A stretch of DNA of 64,000 bases from Ostrinia nubilalis (Eukaryota; Arthropoda; Insecta; Lepidoptera; Crambidae), in assembly GCF_963855985.1 (NCBI RefSeq), contig NC_087118.1:1240001-1304000 (forward strand). Reading direction: 5' to 3'. Every line of letters begins with the position of its first letter. The first letter of the stretch is position 1. The notes beneath the pieces were generated by a model. That model searched no databases. It was not told where the DNA came from and saw only the letters and a list, made by a program, of their open reading frames with translations. The position numbers and the translations under genes were made by a program. Below, in pieces: positions 1 to 10,248 of this stretch.

Positions 1-1473
1 TTATGATTAGAAGAATCTACAAGAAGATTGTGATAGAATTGGTGATGCACCGCTGGAATGACACCACTAGTACAAAGGCTTACCAAGTATTTTTTTTAAC
101 TTTGGTTATAGTAGCACATGGTTAAAAAGGGGGCAAACATCAGAGTAATCTTGCTGTCGTCGTCTCGTGTTAGTTTTAGTAACAACAGTCATAAATATTG
201 AGACTCATCCAAATGACATTTATAATGGAGTTTATTTGGCTCAGAAGGAAGCACCTTGACTTCTTTTATTTTCATCCATTGCACAACAGCGTTCAAGTTC
301 TTGGTCCAATTTTTACAGCCTAAGGTTGACTTAAAATCCAAAAATTTGGTATGATCCAACTCGATTACAGTACATGGTTGTAGTTTCATGCTAAGCATGT
401 AAGCCTTTGTACTAGTGGTGTCATTCCAGCGGTGCATCACCAATTCTATCACAATCTTCTTGTAGATTCTTTTAATCATAATGCTGAGAGTGATTCAGAT
501 TTACTTACTTTTTTTAGTTATAAAGCTTTTTACCTATTATTGATTACTTATAAAAATACATAAAAATTACACTAATTAAAGAAATTTAGTTTGTCACAGA
601 TCGTCATAAATTATAGCCTATATGTTATGTTATTCTGGGTTATAAACAAAAATACTGTAAAGTTTCATCAAAATCTGTTCGGTACATTTTGCGCGAAAGA
701 GTTACAAATTTCCAGACATCCTGATATCCAGACACCCTAACTTTCGCATTTATAATATTAGTAGGATCGAAGTACCTTCATCACTAAGTAAATCACTGGA
801 GATCAAATTAGAAAATGCTTGGATTTCTATTAAATCAGCTCCTTCAGGCAATGGCGAATCTGAAAATATTAAAAAAATACAAACATAAAATATAATTTAA
901 CTTCACAACGAAGACGAAAAAATCGTAATTAAACGTTACAATAGGAATAAATACTCAATTTACCAACGTAAACAATATTAAATTGCACATACAATATCAA
1001 ACGTACGAAAACAAACCACGTTAATAATCGTATGTATTACATACGATAAAAAATAAATTTAATTGACAACGTTTATCATGGTATGTAAAACATACGATAC
1101 TTTGTTAGCTTAAAAAAGGAACGTAAAGAATCGTATGTGTTAATTACTATAGTTTTGAATAGCTAGTAACAAAATATAAGGCAATTTTCAACACCAAAAG
1201 GAAAACTGTAATTACTACTTACCTAATAGTATGCGCTCGCTAGCGGTGAACCAAACCGCTTCTCCCCTGTAGACGATCGCACAGGACATTACGATAGTAT
1301 ACGTTGCGATCGTGGATTACATACGATTGAATACGTGTGAAAAATCTTTTATTTTAAATGATATTGCAATTTTTGTTCGCGGGTTCGATAATACGTATTT
1401 TAGTAATTATAAAATCCTTATAAAGTCAAAATTGATATTTTGTGGCTTACGATTATTTACTTAGGAGGCATCG
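1..1473 (+). mobile_element. U-element copy U0, right part
   Basis: This stretch aligns by eye with the right half of the 2.92-kb elements at 49962-64000. It ends in the same right terminus (ttacttaggaggcatcg, 1457-1473). The next bases, aaat, fit the ANNT target pattern of the other copies, and the sequence then runs straight into gypsy gag, so U0 inserted in gag. The left end lies outside the window. U0 differs from U1, U2, U3 and U5 in having a shorter inner right arm: the second, head-to-head ORF is missing, and the leftward ORF is longer. On the minus strand the leader exon (1223-1473) ends at a GTAAGT donor (1217-1222). Confidence 0.85.
189..479 (-). CDS. U-element ORF, unbroken variant (unknown function)
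   Basis: This is a 96-residue reading frame on the leftward strand of U0. It starts MIKRIYKKIVIEL and runs into the block beginning MKLQPCTVIELDHTKF that is shared by all copies. It is basic at the start, with W-x-K-N and W-M-K-I-K-E-V repeats of hydrophobic and charged residues. I see no DDE/D, zinc-finger or helicase motif and no signal peptide. In the other copies the upstream part is separated from the MKLQ block by an inverted duplication, so U0 probably shows the older arrangement. It may be an internal exon of a lost transposon protein. Translation is unproven. Confidence 0.4.
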   Translation of the reverse strand: MIKRIYKKIVIELVMHRWNDTTSTKAYMLSMKLQPCTVIELDHTKFLDFKSTLGCKNWTKNLNAVVQWMKIKEVKVLPSEPNKLHYKCHLDESQYL

Positions 1474-1475
1474 AA

Positions 1476-2285
1476 ATGTACTTTTTAGTGAACGAAACGG
1501 ACGAAAAGTTAAAATTGCCAACGTTAATATCCGTGATAGGAGATGAAGGTTACGAACTTATGGTGAATCTGTGCAGCCCTAAGAAGCCCAGTGAAATGAC
1601 ATTCATCGAAGTAGTCGAAATTATGCAGCGTCATTTGCATCCGAAGCCGTCCATTTTATCGGAACGTTACAAGTTTCGTCAGTGTCGCCAGAGGGCGGGG
1701 CAGTCGGTGTCTGAATTTGTAACGGAACTCAAGAAATTATCCAGATTTTGTGATTTTGGAGCCAATTTAAACGAAAACATGCGTGATCAGTTCGTATGTG
1801 GACTTTTGAAGGACGAAATGCGATTACGACTATTCTCAGAGGATGCAATCGACTTTTCAAAAGCAGTCAACGTGGCCAGTAACATCGAGAGGGCGGAACG
1901 GGACGCCTTGAGTGTGGAAGACGGGTCACGCGGGGGACGTTTGCACCAGATTCAAGCTGAAAGAACATGCGGAGTGTGCGGTGACGGCCGCCATCGGGCT
2001 AGTGACTGCCGGTTTCGCAATTATGTATGCGATACGTGCGGGGCACGGGGTCATCTGAAGCGTGTGTGTCGAGGAAGAGAACAGAAAATGGTAGCATTCA
2101 ATCGGTACGAGAGGCAAGCGGTGCAGTCTCGGACGACGTCGGGCGGCGGCGGCCGCGGTGACTCCCACGTCGGCCGCGAGGGCGCGGGCGCGGCGCCTCG
2201 CGGGCGCACTACACCAACGTACGGGAGGACGACTTGGAGAAGCTTCAGGACGCTTCTGAAGGTGAAAATGAGGAAGTGGAGGTGA
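1476..2285 (+). pseudogene. gag: Ty3/gypsy gag, 5' end cut by U0
   Basis: This is the gag polyprotein of a Ty3/gypsy-type retrotransposon, the structural protein that packages element RNA. The frame is open from the U0 junction and the N-terminus is missing. The nucleocapsid end carries two CCHC zinc knuckles of the form C-x2-C-x4-H-x4-C (CGVCGDGRHRASDC and CDTCGARGHLKRVC, near 1967-2070). A G/R-rich, GC-rich tail follows, unlike the AT-rich flanks. pol begins in another frame overlapping the gag end, as expected for frameshift expression. The block is interrupted by U0 on the left and cannot be functional. Confidence 0.85.
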
Positions 2286-3016
2286 TGCAAATGTCTGTGA
2301 AGGAGTACAAGCCGGTGAGAAAGTCATTACTGGTCGAAAATATACCCTTAGTTCTAGAAATAGATACGGGGTCAGCTATCTCATGTATCAGTCGTAAAAC
2401 TTATGATGAAACTTTCAACCAAATTCCGTTACAAACTAGTAATTTAATTTTATCATTCTACGACGGTAGCAAAGTAAAATCATTAGGGTACATCGAAGTT
2501 AACGTTAAGTACAAAAATGTTAATAAAAGGCTAGACTTGTATGTTATTAATCATGGCACTACTTGTTTATTAGGTAGACAATGGTTGGTCGAATTAAATA
2601 TAGATTTGCCGAAATACGCCATCAATAAAATAAAGGAAGAGAATCTTAATCAAAGTGATTTATGTAACAATATATATTCCAGATATAAGGAGTTATTTGA
2701 CGGGAGCCTCGGACGTTTCACCGGTGGAAGGGCCACGCTCCGCGTGCGGGAGGGCGCGACGCCGCTTTTCTGCCGGGCGCGGCTGCTGCCGTACGCCCTG
2801 CGCGCGCGCGTCGACGCCGAGCTGGACGCGATGCTGCGGGCCGGCGTCATCGAGCCCGTCGACAGCTCGGACTGGGCGTCTCCACTGGTGATCACAAGTA
2901 AAGTAGATGGGGGCATTCGTATATGCGCAGATTACAAAGTTACTCTTAACCAAGTGTTACATGTCGATAGATATCCAGTTCCTAAAATAGATGACAAGAC
3001 TTGCTTTCAAGGTTAA
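2234..3016 (+). pseudogene. pol: gypsy pol: protease and start of reverse transcriptase
   Basis: This frame overlaps the end of gag. An aspartic protease signature (EIDTGSAISC, Asp near residue 44 of the open frame) is followed by a linker and the start of the reverse transcriptase (SDWASPLVITSKVDGGIR, then CADYKVTLNQV). The frame is lost near 2995-3005, after KIDD, by a 1- or 2-base indel, and the next part of RT continues in another frame from about 3001. The segment 2740-2880 is strikingly GC-rich compared with its surroundings. It is the middle of a broken gag-pol and is not functional. Confidence 0.85.
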
Positions 3017-3135
3017 ATGGTAGTAGGTATTACAGTAAAATAGATTTATCACAAGCATATAATCAAATTGAGCTGGATGAAACACGGAAATATACAGTTA
3101 TTAACACGCATCGCGGTCTATTTATGTATAATAGA
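3001..3135 (+). pseudogene. gypsy RT fragment (palm)
   Basis: This short stretch, in a frame shifted from the preceding one, encodes RT palm sequence (YSKIDLSQAYNQIEL), including the first catalytic Asp of the RT fold. It then reads HRGLFMYNR and is cut by a 180-bp insertion after 3135. The reading frame resumes beyond that insertion. Confidence 0.8.
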
Positions 3136-3315
3136 CTAGCGGCCGCCCGCGACTTCGTACGCGTGGATCCTGTTTTACCCCCTTTTCCCGAATTTTATTT
3201 GCTATAAACCTCACGGAGCCCGAGACCTTTCCAACGAATGCAAAACCATGGAAATCGGTTCGTGCGTTCTGGATTTATAGCGTCAGGGAGGAAAACCCGA
3301 CTTATTTTTATATAG
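3136..3315 (+). repeat. 180-bp dispersed-repeat insertion in gypsy RT
   Basis: It starts ctagcggccgcccgcgactt and carries the cgcgacttcgtacgcg hallmark, also seen at 30580 and 49146. It is flanked by taga (3132-3135 and 3316-3319), a likely short target duplication that restores the RT codons when removed. I recognise it as a repeat common in Lepidoptera, probably the end of a non-LTR or SINE family. The class is uncertain. Confidence 0.7.
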
Positions 3316-3790
3316 TAGATTAGTTTATGGTTTAGCATCAAGTCCAGGCATTTTTCAAAGGATAATGAGTAATTTGTTTCAGGATTTAACTAACGTGGTC
3401 GTATTTTTAGATGATATTTTGATTTTTGGGGACAGTAATTCTCACGTCGATGCTTTAAATAAAGTTTTGGACCGTTTAAGAACATTCGGGTTGAAAATAA
3501 AGAAAGAAAAATGTATTTTTTTTTCAAACAGTGTAAAATATTTAGGTTATATCATTAATGAAACCGGGATAAGCGTAGACAGCGAGAAGATAGACGCCGT
3601 AGTGAGAATGACTGAGCCCGAAAATATCTCAGAACTCAGATCTTTTTTAGGAATGGCAAAATTTTACGGAAAATTTATCAAAAATATGAGTTATTATGCA
3701 GCACCTTTGTATAGATTATTAAGAAAGGACACGGATTGGAATTGGGGTAAAATTGAGAAAAAGGCTTTTAACTCTTTCAGAACTGAATTA
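3316..3790 (+). pseudogene. gypsy RT, catalytic part and connection
   Basis: The frame resumes with [12 protein letters not shown] and includes the catalytic box VVFLDDILIF (FLDD variant of YxDD). Then come KCIFFSNSVKYLGYII and the thumb/connection motif RSFLGMAKFYGKFI. It stops at an AT-rich break near 3790, just where RNase H should begin. RNase H, integrase and the 3' LTR are absent downstream, so the element is truncated here as well as disrupted upstream. Confidence 0.85.
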
Positions 3791-3922
3791 TTTTTTTTCA
3801 TCCAATCAATTTGGTTAAATTCATGCAACTAAAGCATAGTAAGGTATGTAAGAATAAAATCATGAAAAAAATCCTAGTGTTATACTTTTTGAGAAAATGC
3901 ATTTTCTTTTTATGTCTTCAAG

Positions 3923-3996
3923 CGCCTCTGTGGTCTAGTGGTAAGACCACCTGCTTCAGACACAGAGGTCCCGGGTTCGATTCCCAGTGGGGGCAG
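3923..3996 (+). promoter_or_regulatory. internal Pol III promoter (tRNA-like SINE head)
   Basis: Box A tggtctagtgg (3931-3941) and box B ggttcgattcc (3974-3984) match the tRNA consensus. The cloverleaf is degenerate: the D-arm and the seven-base loop ttcagac (CAG in the anticodon position) remain, but the acceptor and anticodon stems mispair. This is a SINE head, not a tRNA gene. Confidence 0.85.
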
Positions 3997-4256
3997 ATTT
4001 TTCTGTTCGGTTTGGTTGGTGGTAGGGCTTGTTCTAAGTCCGCCTGGCTAGCTACCACCATCTTACCTAAGTCTGTCGCCATAACAACAAAGTTAACAGC
4101 ATTGTTGTGTTCCGGCAGTTAGAGGTAAGATTGCCAGTTCCTCCGTGGTTGAGGATTCCGAGTGAAGCTCGCTTCGACCTTCGGCCTGATCAACACTTAC
4201 CATCAGGTGAGATTCAGGCTAAGAGCTTCCTCGTTGTGGATAAAAAAAAAAAAAAA
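3923..4256 (+). mobile_element. tRNA-derived SINE with poly(A) tail
   Basis: A tRNA-like head (3923-3996) is followed by a body of about 240 bp (ggtggtagggcttgttct, then ttgttgtgttccgg, then cttaccatcaggtgag) and a run of 15 A (4242-4256). The body resembles the SINE bodies I know from moths and butterflies. An imperfect flanking match (atgtcttcaa before, atgtctacaa after) may be the target duplication. It needs a LINE for mobility and encodes no protein. Confidence 0.85.
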
Positions 4257-4299
4257 TGTCTACAAATGTGGCCATCCGTCCCACGTGAAAAAATCTTAA
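4257..4299 (+). pseudogene. zinc-knuckle fragment, possible LINE ORF1 end
   Basis: Directly after the SINE tail the sequence reads YKCGHPSHVKKS and then stop (4261-4299). A Cys codon lies one base out of frame just before it. This looks like the end of a CCHC knuckle (C-x2-C-G-H-P-x-H) from a gag-like ORF1, damaged by a 1-base insertion. It could belong to LINE-A or to another element. Confidence 0.35.
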
Positions 4300-4450
4300 A
4301 GGATTAACAGTGTTATTGAAATAATAGAATGTACTACTATAAGGAACTCTTTATTATAATTATTTTTTATAAGAAAACATACTTTTTATGTAATTATAAA
4401 AAAAAAAATCTCTTCTTTATGATATAAAAAGTTGATATGATGATATAAAA

Positions 4451-4851
4451 GTTTGGTATTATTTACTACTATAAATAAGTATATAAAACTGTGTAAGCAG
4501 ATTATTTTGAGCTGTGTAAAATTGTTGTGCTATAAGCTAAGTAACATCAAAAGTTTGGCATTATTTACTACTATAAATAATTATGTAAAAGTATGTAATT
4601 TTATTATTTTGAGCAGTGTAAAATTACTGTGTTATAGGCTAGGTGACCTTATAAGTTTGGTGTTGTTTACTACTGTTAATAAGTGTGTAAAGTGTAAGTT
4701 GATTATTTTGAGTAGTGTGAAATTATTTTGCCACACGCTAAGTAACATTAAAAGTTTGCTGTTATTTACTACTTTATATAACTGTGACAGATTGTATAAA
4801 CTGATTAATTTGAGCTGTGAAAAATTATTTACTATATGTAGGAACTCAGGA
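4451..4851 (+). repeat. four ~102-bp tandem repeats that keep one reading frame
   Basis: Units start with gtttgg or gtttgc at 4451, 4553, 4655 and 4754, so the periods are 102, 102 and 99 bp. All are multiples of three. Each contains tactacta or a variant and ttattttgag. The units differ by many substitutions but not by frame-breaking indels. Confidence 0.85.
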
Positions 4852-5205
4852 GAAGTATATGCATATAGAATAATAACTTGTCTCCTTAGGGTTATTTCTT
4901 GTATAACACTAATAGTCTCAATTGAGTACACAATGAGTATTTACTTCTTATTACCAGACTATGAAAATCGAAATAACTATGTAACTTACTTCTCAATGAT
5001 ATTTAAAAAACCGAATATAATGATTTGTACGCTTTGTTTCCAATCGTGTACATCTAAGACTAACACCCATTATACTAAACCTGAATGCGTACTCTTTCTG
5101 TTTGTTAGGCAATTTAATTGTTTGATTTGCAGGGTCATTAGAAATAATAATCATAAAATACCTTATACCTATATTCTTTTATTGAAATCATTCCAAAATG
5201 GATAG
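4453..5205 (+). CDS. repeat-bearing ORF upstream of LINE-A ORF2 (unknown)
   Basis: This is a 250-codon open frame. Residues 1-134 are four copies of a roughly 34-residue unit (LFTTIN, then K, then IILSSVKLLCYKL, then SNIKS). Residues 135-250 are non-repetitive, hydrophobic and Cys-rich (for example CTLCFQSC). It ends TAG within ATGGATAG, so it overlaps the start of the endonuclease/RT ORF by 8 bases, an arrangement typical of coupled LINE ORFs. No known domain is seen. It may be an unusual ORF1 or a chance open frame in AT-rich leader DNA. The preserved frame across repeats argues for coding, and the low complexity argues against it. Confidence 0.4.
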   Translation: MVLFTTINKYIKLCKQIILSCVKLLCYKLSNIKSLALFTTINNYVKVCNFIILSSVKLLCYRLGDLISLVLFTTVNKCVKCKLIILSSVKLFCHTLSNIKSLLLFTTLYNCDRLYKLINLSCEKLFTICRNSGEVYAYRIITCLLRVISCITLIVSIEYTMSIYFLLPDYENRNNYVTYFSMIFKKPNIMICTLCFQSCTSKTNTHYTKPECVLFLFVRQFNCLICRVIRNNNHKIPYTYILLLKSFQNG

Positions 5206-6503
5206 TACCTTATCACTTTACTATCAGAACTGTCGTGGTATAAGGACAAAGTTGCATACTTTATTTATGAGTATTTTGTCAAATTCGTATGACGTAATTA
5301 TACTGACTGAAACCTGGTTACATCCAGACATTAACGATAACGAATTTATCGATAGTAGATATCAGGTGTTCAGGAGGGACAGGGACCGGACTGCGACTGG
5401 CCGCCGTGACGGCGGCGGCGTTCTAGTGGCTGTGTTGCGCTCACTATATGCAACTGCACGACCCGGCCTGACTGCGACAGCGCTATCGGACTGTGCCGTC
5501 CCACTCCCTCCCATTATTGACTGTGTGATGCTTGATCTGCGCATTGCTAATTTTAACTACATTATAGTAGCTGTTTACATACCACCCAACTTAAGTTTTG
5601 ATCATTATCTTGCACTTTTCACTAATTTACAGGGTCAATTTTGTGATTTTAATGACAGCTTTCTAATAGTGGGAGATTTCAACTTACCGGGATTACACTG
5701 GGTGCCCAATACATCTCACAGTCAATCGATGACTAGTATTGCGAATCCGATTCATTCATGTATGATGAACTTTATGTCTATGCACAACTGCCTTCAACTT
5801 AATACCATACGCAATAAAAATAGCCGTACCTTGGACTTATGTTTGACTAATGACAATAGTTGTAGCTTATCACCGGCATCGGTTCCCTTACTAAATATTG
5901 ACGAATTTCATCCTCCATTTCACGTGATATGTCCCTTAAAAACTAATATAAAAAATACTCAACGTTGGCCTCGAATTAGTTACAGGTTTAGGAATGCAGA
6001 TTATGACAAAATTATAGAGGAATTGGAAAATACTAACTGGATGGAGTTGTTGTCGGAGAAACCTGTGACAGATGCGATTTCATGTTTTTATGAAAAACTG
6101 CATGAATTAATTAAAAAATATGTACCTACAAAAGTTGTAAACTCTGGCCCTTATCCAAATTGGTTTACACCTGAACTAATTCATCTTCATAGAAAAAAGA
6201 AACGTGCTTGGATCACAATGAAAAAATATAACACTCAATCCAATTATAATATATTCTCACTTTATAGAAGTAAATTTAAAGCTACTGCTGAACGCTGTTA
6301 TAAGTATTATCTAGACAAAGTGGAAAATAGTATTAAAATCAACGGGAAATATTTCTGGACTTACATAAAAAATAGGAAAAAAACAACAGACTTACCGCAA
6401 ATACTTACATACATGGACGAAATAGCAAATACCCCTGAGGAGACCTGTTCCTTGTTTTCTAGCTATTTTCAATCAGTGGATAAAAAAAAAAAAAAAAAAA
6501 AAA
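5198..6503 (+). pseudogene. LINE-A ORF2, AP-endonuclease part
   Basis: This is an APE-type endonuclease that nicks target DNA for target-primed reverse transcription. Visible motifs in order are YYQNCRGIRTK (Asn near residue 10), VIILTETWL (catalytic Glu), DGGGVLVAV, FLIVGDFNLPGLHW (GDFN) and a C-terminal SRTLDLCLTND segment. ATG at 5198 is supported by the ATGGATAG overlap with the preceding ORF. The frame breaks in a run of 22 A (6482-6503), after SYFQSVD. If the run changed by one base the frame would continue into the RT part, so either the copy is mutated or the run length is misread. Confidence 0.85.
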
Positions 6504-8144
6504 GTTTTTGAGCCCTCATCGGTACCAACAGATTTAGATATTCATAATTTTAATACAGATTATTCTAAAGCGCCTGATTCCTTGCTTAGTGACATACAAA
6601 TTTCAAATGAGGATGTGTTTAGGGAACTCAAATTGTCAGACGTTACTAAAGGCACTGGAACTGATAACATTCCACCATGCTTTTTGAAGGTTACGGCTAA
6701 GGCTATTCATGAACCCCTATGCTTTTTATTCAATAAATGCCTGAAAGATGGAATATTTCCTGAGGTTTGGAAATGTGCTAGAGTTGTACCTGTCCATAAA
6801 GGAGGAAACAAAAAACTTGTAGAAAATTACCGCCCTATATCAATATTGCCCACCCTGTCGAAGGTCTTCGAACGACTGGTTCATGATGCAACATATTCAT
6901 TTTTACGAAGAAATATAATACCTCAACAACATGGGTTTGTCAAACAACGATCCACTGTAACTAACATGCTTATATATATAACTTTTCTTTTCAAAGGTTT
7001 TGAAGCCAACAAACAAATTGACAGTGTTTATACCGACTTTCGTAAGGCTTTCGACAGAGTGGATCATATGATACTTTTGGAAAAGCTCGCTTTCAATGGG
7101 ATAAGGGGCAACCTTTGGCGTTGGTATAGGTCTTACATCTCCAACCGAACTCAGAAGGTAGTAGTTAAGGGTTTCGAGTCAGAATATGTCAATGTTAGCT
7201 CTGGGGTACCACAGGGTTCGATACTGGGACCACTTTTATTTATTATCTTCATCAATGACATAAGTGACTGCTTCCATAATTGTAATTTCTTGTTATATGC
7301 AGATGATTTAAAGATATACTGTAGAATGGAAAACCATGAAGATCACATCAAGTTTCAGGATGACTTGAATCGCCTTTCTAATTACTGCTACAGAAACAAA
7401 CTTAATCTTAGCTTGGAAAAATGTAAGGTAATCACATTTACAAAAAAACGTAAAATAAATATATTCCCATATTCGCTTTGTGGTGCAACTCTAAAAAGGG
7501 ATATTAGTGTAAGGGACCTGGGGATTACACTCGATACGAAGTTGCACCTCGATGTTCACATCGAGAATATCCTAAATAAGGCCTATAAGATGTATGGTTT
7601 CGTGGCTCGTTCCGGCGTTAAGTTCAAAAAACCATCAACACTATTATATCTATTCAAGTCTCTTATTAGGTCACAAGTAGAGTATGCAGTCAGTGTCTGG
7701 AATCCTCTGTATGACAAATACACCAGTAAACTAGAATTATTACAAAAAAAATTCTTGCGATTTGTACATTACAAATATGCCAGGAAAAGAGTACCATATT
7801 ATCAGGAATTACTAACCGAATATAATCTACTAGACTTAAAATTGAGACGTGCACAATTGGAAACAATGCTACTATACGACATATGTCACAACAGGTACGA
7901 CTGTATCGAGTTGACTAATGAAGTGTATTATAGAGTGCCTACAAAAGCAAATATGAGATCTACACGTTGTAATGAGTTGTTCTCAACTACAGCTTGTCGG
8001 ACTAATGCCGGACTACGATGTCCCATAAACAGAATGTCATTAACGCACAACAAACTTTTCAATGACTTGGACATTTTTGCCTCTACCGTTGGTAAATATA
8101 AGAAACTTGTCACAGACACCCTAATTGCCGAATTAGACAAATAA
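6504..8144 (+). pseudogene. LINE-A ORF2, reverse transcriptase part
   Basis: The frame continues from the A-run with EPSSVPTDLD. RT motifs in order: GTGTDNIPPCFLK, ARVVPVHKGG, ENYRPISILPTLSKVFE, QHGFVKQRST, DFRKAFDRVDH (first catalytic Asp), SGVPQGSILGPLLF, FLLYADDLKIY (catalytic YADD), and GITLD. The C-terminal part contains RSQVEYAVSVWNP. No RNase H domain is apparent. The 547-codon frame is open to its stop at 8142-8144, so apart from the A-run this copy is well preserved. The RT type fits the jockey/CR1/I group. I do not assign a finer clade. Confidence 0.88.
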
Positions 8145-8402
8145 ACTTGACTAGCTTGTATGTATCATCATCACTAACTTTTGAGTTGTATAAATTAAAT
8201 GGTATTAGAACGAGTAGAACTAGAGTATGCGCCGGATGCCTAGACAGGCTCCGCCCCATTAAACATTTGTAATCTTAAATTGTGACCAGCGTTGTTGGAT
8301 TCATGATAAGCACTATCCATAAAACTAGCTTTTAAGAATACATATTGTGAATCTGTTTGCAGTCCTAAATTAATAAATAAAAAAAATAAAAATAAATAAA
8401 TA
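8145..8402 (+). other. LINE-A 3' UTR and A-rich tail
   Basis: About 225 bp of untranslated sequence is followed by an A-rich tail of aataaa-like units (about 8370-8402). No hairpin stands out. Confidence 0.7.
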
Positions 8403-8457
8403 ATCATTGGCACTATAAATCACAGTAAATAAAACAAAAGGAACTAAAATCTTATCT

Positions 8458-9222
8458 TCATGTGTGGAATGCTAGGAAACAATTTTTATCTTTGGTGAGG
8501 CATAAGTGAACTTTACATTTAATGCATTGCACACGGGATTTTCCTTTACACCCAACCATTTTACATCTTGAGCCTAATTTATCAACACCATCCCGAGCTA
8601 CTTCATTAGCAGGACGAATCTCCCCTGGCCTTCGTGGTACAATCAGTGGTACCGGGCTACTGCCTGTTGGTCGTCCTCTTTTGGCCACAGAAATTTTATT
8701 TTGTAGTACCAAACTTTCAGCCAACCGACGACGAAAGTGCAACAATGTAAGTTGTTTTTTCTTTGGTATGCCCAATAAGTCATTATCAATTTGGTACTCT
8801 CGATACGCCTGAACTACTGCCAGATCAGATGCATGAAATATCATGCGCAGAGTCCATTTTTTTGACTTTATAAACGTTCTGTAATAGCTCATAAGTTGGT
8901 CTAACAGATCTACTCCGCCCATAGCATGATTATACCGTTTTACCACTTCAGGCCGCTCAACTTCAATATATTTCTTCTCTTTTTTGCACCATCTCTTTAC
9001 TATGTCTTTTTCACCTATACCAACAAAATTGGAAGCTAAGTGCGTTATCTTATTATCTAACCACTTTACCATAGTTACATCTCCGTCTTTGCTGGATACT
9101 TCCTGAGCAAAGCCCCTCGGCTTCTTATTCATTTCTTTATCACTGATAAATTATGGTTTAGCAAATCTGTTGATTCGAGTTGTACATGCGGCCATAATGC
9201 CTTTCTGTTTCAATATTTGCAG
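8458..9222 (-). pseudogene. piggyBac-type transposase, C-terminal part
   Basis: This is the DDE transposase of the piggyBac family, which excises and inserts elements at TTAA. It reads on the minus strand with LQILKQKG, an in-frame TAA near 9148, then MNKKPRGFAQ. The region holds RYNHAMGGVDLLDQ, which supplies the third catalytic Asp, then FIKSKKWTLR. It ends with a Cys-rich domain (CKMVGCKGKSRVQC, then CIKCKVHLC, then NCFLAFH), which binds DNA in this family. The middle part lies 6.7 kb away at 15953-16325, separated by LINE-B. The stop codon and the insertion make it a pseudogene. piggyBac TIRs were not located. Confidence 0.88.
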
Positions 9223-9598
9223 TAGGTGATAAAATCAAAAATCATAAATCAAAATCAAAAGTATTTATTCAGTTTAGACCACAAGTGGCACTTATGAACG
9301 TCAAAATTATTATAAAAAATAATAGAAAAGTTAGTCCTTATGGGGCACTTTACATGTCTCCTTATCTTTTGGGCCCTACCAGCGCTTCGAGATAAACATA
9401 TGGCAAGTGCTGAGAAGAAACGCCGGAACAAACTCAGTCACCACTAATTGCCGGGAAATATCTAACGCTAAGAATACCTAACCAAATTTGAGTACATCAA
9501 ATATGTGCAGACTGAACTGACCACGCATCCTTGTCATCAATATAGTCTCGAACCTTGTAGTACCCTTTGGACATAAGGGTATTTTTTATATGTATCTT
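9223..9598 (-). pseudogene. LINE-B ORF2 extreme C-terminus, 3' UTR and tail
   Basis: The minus strand reads KIHIKNTLMSKGYYKVRDYI then DDKDAW, with stop at 9497-9499. It is the continuation of the ORF interrupted after LPINK at 10831. The 3' UTR (9260-9496) contains a block I recognise from lepidopteran LINE tails (cataagtgccacttgtgg on the minus strand), followed by the GATTTT-like tail. Confidence 0.75.
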
Positions 9599-9890
9599 AA
9601 AGGATGATGGGCACAAATGTATGGAAAGTGGTACCCGCTCCAATAGCCATAACCAATATATATTTTAAAAGGCCTTTAGATGTAGGAAAATGTCTGCTAT
9701 GGGGCCAGTTCTAATTCACGTTTTGAAAGCAGTAATTCCACTAAGTATTATAATGAAAGTATAACACAATCATCCATGTATACGAGTATGTATTATGACT
9801 ACAATCTATTAATATAACTAAAAGAAGCATTGAAAAGGAAAGGATTATACCTACGATGAACTACCCAAGCTATTAGCCCTTTATTCGCTT

Positions 9891-10059
9891 TCATCATCAT
9901 CATCATGATCATTTTAGCCATAGGACGTCCAGTTGAACATAGGCCTCCCCCAATGATTTCCACAATGGCCGGTTGGTGGCGGCCTGCATCCAGCGCCTTC
10001 CCGCTACCTTTATGAGGTCGTCGGTCCATCTTGTGGGTGGACTTATTGGATCTTGTGGG
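9891..10059 (-). mobile_element. RTE-type LINE 3' fragment with (TGA)n tail
   Basis: The minus strand reads WTDDLIKVAGRRWMQAAT, then NRPLWKSLGEAYVQ, then stop, the familiar C-terminus of RTE-clade LINEs, followed by a tgatgatga tail. It is flanked by an 11-12 bp duplication, tttattcgctt (9880-9890 and 10060-10070). The insertion is 5'-truncated and only 169 bp long. Confidence 0.85.
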
Positions 10060-10086
10060 TTTATTCGCTTTAGCAACCCATAATAA

Positions 10087-10248
10087 AACCCTTAAGAAGT
10101 AATAAAACTTTAACCCCTTTATTAATACAAGTTACACCCTAGTAGAACTCTGGCTTAAATTGTCATTTGGTATGGAAATGTCATTTTAATCCAAGGTTCT
10201 TCCTAGGTGTAACTTTTTGTTAATAAGGGGGTAGTACTTCTTTAAATA
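10087..10248. mobile_element. MITE with inverted ends
   Basis: The ends agagaagtaat-like/agtacttcttt are inverted copies. The arms share ccccctttattaa and aagttacacc in inverted order. It is about 160 bp with no coding. The superfamily is not assigned. Confidence 0.6.

Larger units (their letters stand above)
4257..8402 (+). mobile_element. LINE-A, nearly full-length non-LTR retrotransposon
   Basis: The block contains a possible ORF1 zinc-knuckle remnant, a repeat-rich ORF, an endonuclease/reverse-transcriptase ORF (5198-8144), a 3' UTR and an A-rich (aataaa-type) tail ending near 8402. APE endonuclease followed by RT with no RNase H seen fits the jockey/CR1/I group. The 5' boundary is not resolved, because I find no clear target duplication. 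The SINE sits at or just inside its left edge. Confidence 0.75.

Noticed and set aside
1926..2953. Minus-strand ORFs opposite gypsy gag-pol
   Set aside because: Shadows of the GC-rich plus-strand coding sequence, which carries clear zinc-knuckle, protease and RT motifs.
3923..3996. Functional tRNA-Leu(CAG) gene
   Set aside because: The acceptor and anticodon stems mispair, and the sequence continues into a SINE body with a poly(A) tail.
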